Positions 15,401 to 23,734 of a DNA stretch of 64,000 nt are shown here, piece after piece. The stretch covers positions 5,381,294 to 5,445,293 of the forward strand of contig NC_020168.2 in the NCBI RefSeq assembly GCF_000224145.3, written 5' to 3'. Made by a program: the position numbers and the translations under genes. A model generated the notes under the pieces. The model was not told the DNA's origin. It saw nothing but the letters and a program-made list of their open reading frames with translations, and made no database searches. Each line of letters opens with the position of its first letter. The stretch's first letter is position 1. The stretch is from Ciona intestinalis. Its lineage: Eukaryota; Chordata; Ascidiacea; Phlebobranchia; Cionidae.

Positions 15401-16262
15401 CTAAATGTTATATAATTTGTTTAAAAAACATTTTCTCAAGTTGCTGCTGTTGCCTTTTCTTGTTGGGCAGTGTTCTTTATGGGGCTGTCCGATACAGTAC
15501 TGATTGCCGCCGTCCCAATTGCCATTTTCTGTTTTGGTATCATTCTAGAGCCGCTGAAATGTCTTACTATTGCTTGGATTCTATTCCTTTGGCGGTTTGT
15601 ATTTTTTAGTTCAAAATGTGTCATGTTGTAAAATGTTTTTAAAAAACAGGCGCAAACCGGCATTCTACAACAGTCCGTTGTACATCAAAAGCAATCCAGT
15701 GCTTGTAAACCGTACGTCTACTTTGAAATCTGCCTATTCCAAGTACAGGACAACTTGGCCGACAGAATTCAGCGAGATTGAGAAACCGTCAGCGCCAGAG
15801 TACGAAGACGCACTTTACCGCCATTACTGTGAGAACCGCTCGAGACCAGAATGCAGTCGTCGGCGGAGAAGACAGCTTCCAGCGCTGGCGGAAAGTGACG
15901 TTTCTATCGATCTCGATCAAGTGGAACCGTATAGAGAACTCGAAGAAGCCGCGCCAACTGTGGTTATCTCACCAATACCCGAGCGACGAGTGGAAAAGAA
16001 AGTAACCGAGCAGCTAATTACAACTCGACGCGCTGTTGCAGGTTTCAGGCGTGGCGCGTTCGACGCAGGCCGAGGTGCTGTATTCGGGTTCCGACGCGGG
16101 GCTGTCGATTCCGGGGGACACAGGATTAAAGTGAAACCGAAGCCAGAGCAGCCACCAAAAGGGCCAGTCCAAACACGTATTGTGTGGTGTAGCAACGCTT
16201 GCCCCGAAGACGGCCTACCTTCTTCCATGGAAGACACTGACTCCAACGAGGCCGTTCAATAA
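417..16262 (+). CDS. Very large 33-exon gene, family not recognised, membrane segment near C-terminus
   Basis: Exons with matching phases: 417-499, 643-831, 1016-1126, 1436-1559, 1726-1829, 1962-2094, 2311-2477, 2913-3059, 3314-3443, 3938-4242, 4549-4715, 4910-5136, 5442-6644, 7029-7246, 7883-8137, 8403-8581, 8908-9025, 9300-9435, 9714-9855, 10146-10329, 10699-10876, 11410-11634, 11931-12020, 12380-12453, 12642-12758, 13145-13320, 13492-13652, 13817-14355, 14460-14885, 15097-15194, 15264-15382, 15441-15594, 15650-16262. The product is about 2,430 aa. The N-terminal quarter is mixed helical sequence with scattered Cys. The 1.2-kb exon encodes a Ser/Thr-rich low-complexity stretch and Cys-Pro patches. 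The 13.8-14.9 kb exons are Ser-rich and charged. Exon 15441-15594 encodes a strongly hydrophobic stretch containing EPLKCLTIAWILF, faintly like the PLK transmembrane segment of polycystin-1-type proteins, but no polycystin channel domain follows. A roughly 200-aa Arg/Pro-rich tail ends at TAA. The first donor (GTCGGT) is weak and the start codon is unresolved: the gene may begin upstream, or at the ATG inside the first exon. I cannot assign a function. Confidence 0.7.
2500..2836 (+). repeat. tRNA-derived SINE-like copy, degenerate
   Basis: This intronic copy carries the family's body words (a GTGTCCTTGGGCAAGAC-like block, a CTCCAACCC-like block) and the 3' tail GTAAAGCAAGTTACATTCAT. The tRNA-like head is missing or diverged. 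The family is best defined by the fuller copies at 12037-12325 and 27038-27333. Confidence 0.55.
3738..3860 (-). repeat. SINE-like head fragment, reverse strand
   Basis: Read in reverse, this intronic piece gives the tRNA-like head (GCCGTGGCTCA...) followed by the CACTGGGTTGGAG complement of the body. It overlaps an open frame that extends upstream of the real exon at 3938, so that upstream reading is repeat, not coding. Confidence 0.5.
6708..6864 (+). mobile_element. MITE fragment, left end missing
   Basis: It retains the core TTTGGTGGTAA...GAACATTCAAACAATTATA...ATAGACCGCTGTTAATTG and the right end CCATCTTCCCC. It is intronic. Here '+' means the CTCGTCCCATTTGGTAG side comes first; this convention is used for all copies. 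Confidence 0.7.
7671..7880 (+). mobile_element. MITE copy adjoining a splice acceptor
   Basis: The copy runs from TAGTAAAGTGGGGGGAT to TATCTTATCCCTCTTTATA. The acceptor AG of exon 7883-8137 directly follows, so the pyrimidine-rich right end of the element appears to serve as the polypyrimidine tract. Confidence 0.75.
8168..8382 (+). repeat. SINE-like copy
   Basis: An intronic copy with head (GCCATGGTACATGG), GCCTCTAGCCCAGAG, GTGTCCTTGGGCAA and tail (CACGAGGTGTTTGAAACA ... ATAAAAGTTACAAGCATTCA). Confidence 0.65.
9443..9674. repeat. Composite: reverse SINE tail joined to a MITE fragment
   Basis: 9443-9525 is the SINE tail in reverse (TGAATGAATGTAACTGATTTATCCTCGCG...). From about 9520 a '+' MITE core follows (CCCATTCGGTAGTGAACA ... 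AAACACGATCAGGA ... GTACCCCACAATTCTATATA). Both lie in one intron of the large gene. Confidence 0.6.
9907..10022 (+). mobile_element. MITE copy, right half missing
   Basis: Begins TAGTAGGGTGGGGGAACATG and keeps the core through ATACCGTTGTTAATG. The right terminal repeat is absent. Confidence 0.75.
10381..10570 (-). repeat. SINE-like copy, reverse strand
   Basis: Reverse-strand tail (AATTGAATGAATGAAAATAGC...TTGCTTTATCCTGGC) followed by the complement of the body, including GTGTCTTGCCCATAGACACA. It is intronic. Confidence 0.6.
10905..11050 (+). repeat. SINE-like copy, 5' half
   Basis: The head GTGGTTAGCGCGACTGCATC is followed by the body TACTTCAACCCAGTGGTCCC and GTCAGCCGTACATTACAG. It is intronic. 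Confidence 0.6.
12037..12325 (+). repeat. tRNA-derived SINE, nearly full-length reference copy
   Basis: The head TTGGTTAGCGCGAATGCCTC resembles a pol III A box, with a diverged B-box region (GGCTTAAGGCTCGTC). A unique body (TTGCTCCAACCCAGTGGTC) follows, then a 3' domain GGCACGAGGTGTGTAAAACA and the tail AAAGCAAGTTATACATTCATTC. About 290 bp long, intronic. Confidence 0.7.
12478..12630 (+). repeat. SINE-like copy, degenerate
   Basis: Body words GTGCTGCTACCG, TATTGCTCTAACACAGTGG and GTCAGTCATACATAAA are present; head and tail are not clear. Confidence 0.45.
12984..13085 (+). repeat. SINE-like 3' tail fragment
   Basis: TTGTAACTTGTAAGTGGCCC ... GTGTCGTTGCCCCACCACGC matches the 3' domain of the family. 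It is intronic. Confidence 0.5.
13356..13450. mobile_element. MITE, internally deleted
   Basis: Only about 95 bp long, with both ends present (TAGTAAAGTGGGGTAAGATG and GTGTCCCATCTTACCCTATA) and most of the core lost. It lies about 40 bp upstream of the acceptor for exon 13492. Confidence 0.6.
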
Positions 16263-16263
16263 A
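16258..16263 (+). terminator. Candidate polyadenylation signal overlapping the stop codon
   Basis: AATAAA at 16258-16263 contains the TAA stop (16260-16262) of the large gene. A second AATAAA lies about 25 bases downstream and may be the one actually used. Confidence 0.4.
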
Positions 16264-17097
16264 TTTTTATAAAGTTATCTAAAATAAATCAAAAATTATA
16301 AAACACGCTAATAATTTATACTTCGTCGCTTATATTTACCGCGCACCTGTTAGTGGGTGGTACAGTTTATTTAATATGTATTTACCTACAAGCAATGCAC
16401 AAATGGATGTTTTACCTTGAACTTGCAAGTAAATCTTTATACGATTGTATATAATTTCATAGATTATTGCGTAAAGCTAATGAATGGCATTTACCAAACA
16501 ACAGCAATTCAATTAGGTACATTTGGGATACGTTTGAAATGCACCGCCGTTGTGGATTATAAAGCTGCACTCCAGTACCTTTTACTTAATGCACAGGAAT
16601 AAATGAAATGAAAGAAGTGAATAGAAATGACCCAAAACCGGAATTAATGTGTGCATTTTTATATGTAGCCAGCAATTTGGACAACCCATAAGGGACCCTG
16701 GGTTGGAGCAATAAATGTATTGCGCAACAGGAGCAAATACTTCCTTAATAGCAGCAGTTCTAGAAGAGATCATTCACAGTGTTTTATTGAGTTTGTTGCA
16801 CCAACAAAGTATGGTTACAATGAACTAGATGGTTGTAAAACGGTTAAATTGTAGTTGTAAAATTTCACTTCCGGTTAGTGCGTTTTAAATCCTTCCAAGC
16901 AAAGATTTATTAAAAATATCTTTTAGCAGACAGTTGCAAAACGTGTTTTGAATATTTGATTATATAATTCTGTTGGGCAAGATATGCCACCATTAGCACC
17001 AAAATCCCATATTTCCAGTTCGTGTTTTAACAGTTGAATTTTTAGAGTCGCGGGCGACGGTCAAATAATCGGCTTTTTGAGCGGAGGTAACAAGATA
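16263..17097. other. Intergenic repeats X and Y; no gene seen
   Basis: About 16518-16650 holds module X (GATACGTTTGAAATGCACCG ...), which recurs at 19668-19785. 16658-16735 is a reverse SINE-like piece (CCCTGGGTTGGAGCAATAAA). About 16885-17065 holds module Y (AAATCCTTCCAAGCA...GTTGCAAAA), which recurs at 21358 and runs into an old MITE-like sequence. Short open frames here look incidental. Confidence 0.5.
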
Positions 17098-17216
17098 TAT
17101 AGTAGGGGGGGGGGGAATGGGACACCTTTAGCACATAATATCCAAATATCCTTATTGTGTTTTAAACAATTAACAATGGTCTATAAGAGTCGTGAGGATA
17201 ACAATGGTCTATAAGA
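17098..17216 (-). mobile_element. MITE half, abutted by the retroelement remnant
   Basis: Begins TAGTAGGGGGGGGGGGAATG, reads through CCTTTAGCACATAATATCC and GTGTTTTAAACAATTAACAA, then stops. A 24-bp segment (ACAATGGTCTATAAGAGTCG plus GTGA-type end) is present twice in direct order at the junction with the pol-like sequence. The other half of the MITE was not found beyond the retroelement. Confidence 0.65.
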
Positions 17217-17885
17217 GTCGTGAGACTGTTTGTGGAAAAACTCAGCAAGAACATGATATAAATCTGCGGAAGTTCTTGGAGACCGCTGAGAAGTGCAACC
17301 TCACATTTAACGATAGCAAGTGCACATACTCTACCGACACCATTGACCTCCTGGGTTACCGTATATCCAAGGGCACGCTAAAACCCGATCCGGAACGTAT
17401 ACAGCCTTTATTAAATCTGCCAATTCCAGACAATCAAAAAGCTTTACAAAGAGTGATCGGCATGTTTGCGTATTACGCACAGTGGATACCCAAGTATTCA
17501 GATAAAATCAAGCCATTGGTTCAAAACAAAGAGTTTCCACTAAAGCAGAGTGCCTTGGAATCCTTCGAAGAACTAAGGGAAAAATTGGCTAAAATAACAC
17601 TCGAAGTTATTAGGGAAGATATTCCGTTTACAATTGAAACTGATGCATCTGATATCGCAGTTTCGGCAGCACTGAATCAAAATGAGAAGCCAGTGGCGTT
17701 TTACTCGCGCACGTTAAGAGCAAATGAAATCCGCCACTCAAGTGTTGAAAAGGAGGCCACTGCTATCGTGGAAGCTATTCGTAAATGGAGCCATCTACTA
17801 CTGGGGCGACGTTTCAAGCTGGTCACAGACCAAAAATCTGTTGCTTTTATGTATGACAATCAACGTCATAGTAAATTTAAAAAAA

Positions 17886-17935
17886 NNNNNNNNNNNNNNN
17901 NNNNNNNNNNNNNNNNNNNNNNNNNNNNNNNNNNN
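17886..17935. other. Assembly gap (50 N)
   Basis: A run of exactly 50 N lies inside the pol-like region of the retroelement. Fixed-size N runs usually mark a gap of unknown or nominal length. Confidence 0.99.
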
Positions 17936-19002
17936 TGATGAAGTACGTCGAACCGTTGCCGGATGCAAAGTTTGCGCAGAGATTAAACCAAAATTTGTTA
18001 AGCCGTCTCCTGGCCGATTAATAAAAGCAACACAACCGTTCGAGCGTCTAAGCATCGATTTTAAAGGCCCACTACCGTCAGCGACCAAGAACCGATATAT
18101 CCTCACGGTTGTTGATGAATATTCCCGTTTTCCATTCGCCTTTGCCTGTTCAAGCATGGAGTCAAGAATAGTGATACGATGTTTAAGTCAACTCTTTGCC
18201 ATCTTTGGATTACCGTCATATATTCACTCAGATCGGGGAAAATCCTTTCTATCATCAGAGATCTTACAATATCTAAACAGTAAGGGCAAATCTACCAGTA
18301 ATACCTCCATTTATAACCCCCAGGGCAACGGACAGTGTGAACGATACAATGCTATAATCTGGAGCGCTGTGCAATTAGGGTTAAAAACCAAAGGACTTTC
18401 TGTCAATCAATGGGAGGTAGTATTGGCAGATGCTCTTCATTCAATTCGATCCCTTCTCTGCACGACGACAAATGCAACACCCCATGAACGCTTATTTAAT
18501 TTCCAACGTAAGTCCTCAGTCGGTATGTCGACGCCCTCTTGGTTGAGCTATCCAGGACCGGTATTAGTAAAGCGTCATGTGCGTTCTAGCAAATATGATC
18601 CATTAGTCGAGGAGGTTCAATTGGTCCACGCCACTCCAAACTATGCCCAAGTCCGATACAAAGACGGTCGTGAAGCAACCGTGTCACTCCGAGACGTGGC
18701 TCCATTTCCGGAAGTCGATGTGCGGGAGAAGAATACCCGGGGATACAGAATCAAAACGTCGAAGAAGGCCCCCCGGTGGTTGCTGATGAAGTCGAACCGC
18801 CACCAGTTGCGGACAATTTACTTGTCGAAGGCGTAGATAATGCGCCCCAAACGTCGGACACGAACGAAACACTGCCTACTGAGCTCCGTCGATCTAGCAG
18901 ACAAAGACGGGCTCCTGACAGATTCCATTATTAATTGTGTACCTTTATTAATGTACGTTTAACTGGGTGCAGACGTTCGTGTTTTTTTTTTGTGGGGGAG
19001 AA

Positions 19003-19265
19003 TGTGTTAGTAATTTACCGCTAACTCGTTTCGCCTCGATAACATTCCGGCGCTTTTATTCCTGTTGCTGAGCCGAGTAATTAACGCTTTTGTTGTGTCG
19101 TGTTGTGCGCACAGTCACCAGTTAGTTTAATTGGTACTGCAGTATAGTTTGGTTGTATAGCGTTTACTTTAGGTTTATTATGATGTATTATATCGTTATT
19201 ATATGTCTGTAGATATCCATCGTTTTAGTTTGTTAAACCCAAATATAATAAGTTACTTTATCACA
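19003..19265 (+). repeat. Candidate 3' LTR
   Basis: A block that starts TGTGTTAGTAATTTACC just after the purine tract GTGGGGGAGAA and ends ...TTTATCACA gives 263 bp with TG/CA ends. There is no second copy in the window to confirm it, so the boundaries are tentative. Confidence 0.5.
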
Positions 19266-20170
19266 ATATATATGCTACTTCTTTTATGTAAATTAGAACT
19301 TTGTGTTTATTTATTCTTTGTGACTGTCATAAGAAACAAGTTTCAACTCGCTCTGTTATAAAAGTATAACTAGCGACGCCGCGTCTGTATAGGAATTGAT
19401 GTAGTTCAATGAAAGCGCCCAGGGTATAGGGTAACGGCAGTTTTCATTTGATTCTGTTAGTTAGAATTGCCCACTACAGTGTTTTGAAAAATCGTTCAAC
19501 CCGCAATATGTAAGACTGTATAAGCTTATATAAAACGCTTTACGGTAGTTTTGGAAATTCTGTCATCAACCGCTTTCGCCTCCACAAAACGGATAAGGTA
19601 TATATATAACCTTCAGTGCAGTCTTGGAAATAATTGTGTAGTTCGTAGCAACCCAATAGCGGGGTTTAGGATACGTTTGAAATGCACCGCCGTTGTGGAT
19701 TATTCACGTCATTTTCACTGAAAGCACAGAAAAAATAAATTAAAGAAGTGAAAAGGGATAACCCACAACTGATATGTAAGTTTATGTTATAACTTCGTAT
19801 TTTTTATTGTTTCATACAGTTAAGAAATTGGCTTAAATTGGGGTTCCTATTATGCGACTAAATTTTAAAATGGGTCCCAATTAATAAAGGTTCGTAGTAC
19901 AACCTAATGGCATCGCCCAAAGTTCGTCATATGTATTTTTTATTATTTGAAATATGGGAAACGATATCTATTTTGGTATACCACGTGGTGACGATACTGT
20001 AGGGCGTAGGCTATAAGTACAATTCTTCATCGTTTTATAAATACTGCTCATCATCAGATTTTGTGCTGTATTATCAACCTAAACGATGGCTCTCGAGGTG
20101 AAAATAAAAATAAATTATTAATATTTGATGTGTAGTCTGATTCTAATGGTGTCTTTACTAAAATAAACGA
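19266..20170. other. Non-coding stretch with the second copy of module X
   Basis: No supported gene. 19668-19785 repeats module X of 16518-16650, including the shared ATGCACCGCCGTTGTGGATT and a diverged CACAGAAAAAATAAATTAAA-type end. Confidence 0.5.
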
Positions 20171-20362
20171 TATAGCACTGTGGGGGAATATGGGAAACCG
20201 TTGTAGCATCCCCACACTTTCTGGTCGTATTTAGAACAATAAACAAAAATTTTAAGAGCCAGGGGTTACGGTTATATAACCCTGTAAACATTCTTTGTTT
20301 ACCACCAAATAGGAGAAGAAAAGGAAGTGAAAACATGTCCCAACTTATCCCACCCTACTATG
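20171..20362 (-). mobile_element. MITE copy
   Basis: TAGCACTGTGGGGGAATATG to CCCAACTTATCCCACCCTAC, with the core CTTTGTTTACCACCAAATAG near the right end. Confidence 0.75.
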
Positions 20363-20657
20363 TAGCATTTTACAGTTTTGTTTATGTTGTGCGCTTCTGT
20401 TTATAATCACTGGGTTAAGTTTTGCTATCTATACTTTATATTTGAGCTTCAAAAAAATCAATCTTGTTTACCATATACATGTGTTTTTGTACTTTTTGAA
20501 TTTTACATCAACCAGCTTTTAAATATATTGGCTGTGTGAATTCTCTGACAGGTCTTGGAAGTTTTATATGTGGGTTTATTGAAGTGATAGGCCTATATAA
20601 CTTAAGCTTTGCATTATTAAGGTTATCGTTATTTAACGCTTGGACTTTTTGTTAATA

Positions 20658-21244
20658 TATGGTAGGGTGGGGGAATGGGACACTTTGTCAGACGAGACTT
20701 TTTTAAATTTTCTGAGGAAAATAAGGTTACAGAAATATTCGACAGTATTATCACGACTTTATAAAACGCCCGTCAAAGCTGATTACTGTATTTAAATATT
20801 AAAAAAATATGTAAATTAGAAACAGTATACTTTAAACAGGTAAAATAATGCGAAATAGTAAGGTGCTATTTTTAAAGCTCGCTAAATCACAGTAAAGCCA
20901 ATGATTTTTTTTAGTTTGCGTGTGCGAACAATTAAACTAGTTTCATAGCTTCATAAAACAACCTTGAATATTTCGTATACAGTTTGATTTTGTCTCATAA
21001 AACTAGTTTTAGTTTTGTAAAAAAAACACTGAGATATAAGCATGAAGAAAACAGGCAGGGGTCAATATGACTTTAATTTGAGACAAAAACAACAAAAAAT
21101 ATTGGTTTAACGTTATGTATAGGAATTTTACATGGCAAAGAAACTAGCACAGCCTGTTAAACTCGGTAGGTTAACTACAAGTTGCAGAATACTGCAAATG
21201 TAAATATTTTTCAATTTAGAGTCCCATCTTCCCCCACATTGTAG
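20658..21244. mobile_element. 587-bp element with MITE-like ends but a different interior
   Basis: The left end TGGTAGGGTGGGGGAATGGG and right end GAGTCCCATCTTCCCCCACA match the ends of the ~190-bp MITE family, but the AT-rich interior does not match its core. It may be a related longer element or a MITE with an insertion. Confidence 0.5.
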
Positions 21245-21357
21245 TTTTGTATGTTTTCTTTGCCAAACTTTGAAAGATTTGCTTTTAATTTAGTAATTTA
21301 TACCTCAGGGGGTTTTCAACTATAGGATACTGATATAATAAAAAGATAATATTTTGT

Positions 21358-21651
21358 GCGTTTTTAAATCCTTCCAAGCAGGGATTTATCAAAAAAACAT
21401 CTTCTTATAGCGCACAGTTGCAAAAATATGTTCTGATTATGTGATAAAGGGTTTGTATTACATAGTACTGTTGGGTAACATGATTGATGCCTAAATCGTA
21501 TATTTCCTGATAGTGTTTTTAACAATTAAATTGTTTGAGTCGCGGGCTACGGTTCTATAATTGTATAGCTGTAAATATTCTTTGTTTACTACCAAATAGT
21601 ACGAAAAAAAAAGAATGAAAACATAGACCGTTTTACCCCAACCTACTATAT
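21358..21651. repeat. Module Y fused to a MITE-like half
   Basis: TTTAAATCCTTCCAAGCAGG begins the second copy of the module at 16885. From about 21463 (TAGTACTGTTGGGTAACATG) a '-' MITE follows, ending CCCCAACCTACTATA. Confidence 0.6.
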
Positions 21652-22000
21652 ACTTCATAATTCATGTTTTGCTCGATTCTCATAAAAAAGCAGATAGTCC
21701 TTGTTGTGTCATGTTGTTTTAATAGTGTCTTACAAAATAATACATATATATGTAAGCATATACTAAACGTTTAACACCACCCGAAGAAATAGGGACAAAA
21801 AACATTTTAAATGTTATAGGATGGGCCAAGTAAACCTTAAAGTATAAAAATGGTTGTAAAATAAAAATTTAACACAGAAGAACAAGTCTAAAAAGTCAAA
21901 CATAATTGTACACCATAGACAACTTAAAAGCTATATCATTTGTTTTAATTGTGATGTTTTAATTGTGAAAAACACATTGTACTTAAATGTTCTTCCTTAG

Positions 22001-22625
22001 GAATCGTCAACACAACGAAATGAAGTGTATTGGTACAGAGAAAGAAACTATTTGGTGGGTATTTATTTAGTGAGGTAAAATTATTATATTGGTTAACTTT
22101 TACCCGGTTAGTATAAGAAATGGTTGGATTTTACTATGTTTAAACCATATAACCACTTGATTTCCCGCAAATATGTCTGTCCTTGTCTACAGGTGACCTA
22201 TAGAGAAGGATTTAGATACCTAATACCTATTGAGGTCCTGCGTGTCTTCTCTGCACCTCAGCCCTACTATGGGCCTTTCATGGATCCCCTGCAACCATAT
22301 ACTGCTACAGGTTTACCATTTGCTCACCCAGAAAATGATTTAGTAAGTAGGCTTTGTGTGAAACAGCAAATAATAAAGGCACCCTTGAATTATAACAGAG
22401 CACAGCCCTTATTAATGGGCACGTATCCCCCAAATAACATAAATTACCCATATTCTATCTTGTGTGCAGAAGAACCAAATAAATTAAGACTCGTCTATTA
22501 GGTAGATTCACTATTGGTTATGTTATTAAATTAGGTTTTGTTGTAACATGAGTAATAGCTTTCTTGTATTTATGCAGGTAGCTCCAAGATACTTCATTCA
22601 AGGCTGGGTGATCTTCTGGTTTTAG
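22001..22625 (+). CDS. Small unrecognised gene, tandem paralogue 1 (3' part)
   Basis: Three phase-0 exons: 22001-22054, 22193-22342 and 22578-22625, ending in TAG. The middle exon encodes PYYGPFMDPLQPYTATGLPF and HPEND; the last 16-codon exon encodes RYFIQGWVIFWF. The gene at 26829-27766 has the same exon pattern and aligned sequence (IPxE-hydrophobic, FxxPLxPxTxTGxPFxxPExD), so the two are duplicates. The 5' exon with the start codon was not found. I do not recognise the family. The short, Pro/aromatic-rich sequence suggests a small structural protein, but that is a guess. Downstream, 22626-23132 holds no gene I can support. Confidence 0.6.
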
Positions 22626-23132
22626 AAGAATTTCGCTGCCCGGTTAATTAAATACTATGTTGCTTGTTATATATATATGAATGAAATATTTCAATTTTTA
22701 AGTTTTGTAGCTGCTATATTCAATATATAGCATCAAATGTAACACCTATGAATAATTTTGTTTTGCTATAACTACAATTTATAATTAACTACCAATTCAA
22801 AACCACATACACAACTGAAAACAAAATTGCTGCTTTTTCATGTTTCAATCATCATTTGGTTAACATGCATTATATGTAAATAAAGTGTTAGTTAAATCAT
22901 GTGTTTTTCTGTGACTTAATTTCTGTGACATAATGCTAGGGAAGTTTACTTCGTTAATCGCACAAAGAAAAGTTTTAACTTTGTGAAGTGCAAAGTTAAT
23001 CATTTCCAATCACCTATGTATAAAAGCTTGAAAACATATATGTAGCGCTATACAGCAGTTCATCGGTTGGTATAACAATAAACAGTCACTTTGCTTATCG
23101 CTTCTTGGCTGTTTTTAGCAACATGATATATA

Positions 23133-23734
23133 CCACGAACCACAGAAATAAAAAAGAGTAGAACGCGCAACTTTCCAAAACCGTGATATATTCTTTTTTC
23201 TATTCACGTGGCCGCCAAATCCGTCCCCATTTCGCTTGGCCTCCATTGTAAAAGATAGGCGCACTATGGTTTTAGAAGGTTTTAGCTGTTTATTTCAAAA
23301 ACTACACCAACTATTCAAGTTTATTAGGCCAGGTTAGTTTTTGGTAGGTTAACGCTTACACTTTAGCGCTTGTTTAGGAAAATTAATTATTTTGTAAATT
23401 TAATTAAAAACGTTCAAACAAAAGCTTTGTTGGAAATATATATATACTTGGAAATTGTTATTTTTCCCTATATAAACTTAAATTAAGTCAAAAAACGAAG
23501 AAAAACTACATAAAACGCCCTGGCTTCCATTGACTACAATAGTAAACGGGAACAAGTGGTGAAAAAGAGAGAGTGTACCATCATAGTATACTCCACGGCC
23601 TACTAGAGATATATAGATGTATCTCTAGTAGGCCGTGTATACTCATATGAGTAGGCTATATATGGTATCATGCTCTCTCCTTTACCGACATTAGAGATGC
23701 GCGTTCTATTCTTTTTTATTTCTGTGCCACGAAC
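23133..23734. mobile_element. 586-bp hAT-like MITE with 29-bp terminal inverted repeats and 8-bp target duplication
   Basis: The element is 23141-23726. Left end CACAGAAATAAAAAAGAGTA + GAACGCGCA (23141-23169) is inverted at 23698-23726 with one mismatch in 29. Both sides are flanked by CCACGAAC (23133-23140 and 23727-23734), an 8-bp direct repeat, as hAT transposases make. No coding capacity. It contains a perfect 18-bp stem hairpin at 23594-23637. Confidence 0.9.
23594..23637. repeat. Perfect 18-bp stem hairpin inside the hAT-like MITE
   Basis: CACGGCCTACTAGAGATA pairs with TATCTCTAGTAGGCCGTG across an 8-base loop. A related but imperfect hairpin with GGCCTACTAGAG occurs at 59486-59524. Confidence 0.9.

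Larger units (their letters stand above)
17217..19265 (+). mobile_element. Ty3/Gypsy-type LTR retrotransposon remnant (pol part and candidate 3' LTR)
   Basis: The open stretch from 17.2 kb matches the C-terminal reverse-transcriptase region, followed by an RNase H domain of the Ty3/Gypsy kind (TIETDASD, FYSRTL). After an assembly gap comes an integrase with zinc-region cysteines, a catalytic core (SIDFKGPLP, DRGKSF) and a C-terminal region. A purine-rich tract near 18990-19002 precedes a TG...CA block that fits a 3' LTR. The 5' part of the element (5' LTR, gag, protease, most of RT) is absent, so it is a broken fossil. The long open stretches suggest a fairly recent insertion. Confidence 0.85.

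Noticed and set aside
15436-16375. Possible polycystin-1-like identity of the large gene
   Set aside because: Only one hydrophobic segment with a PLK word was found. There is no REJ, PLAT or polycystin channel region, so I did not name it.
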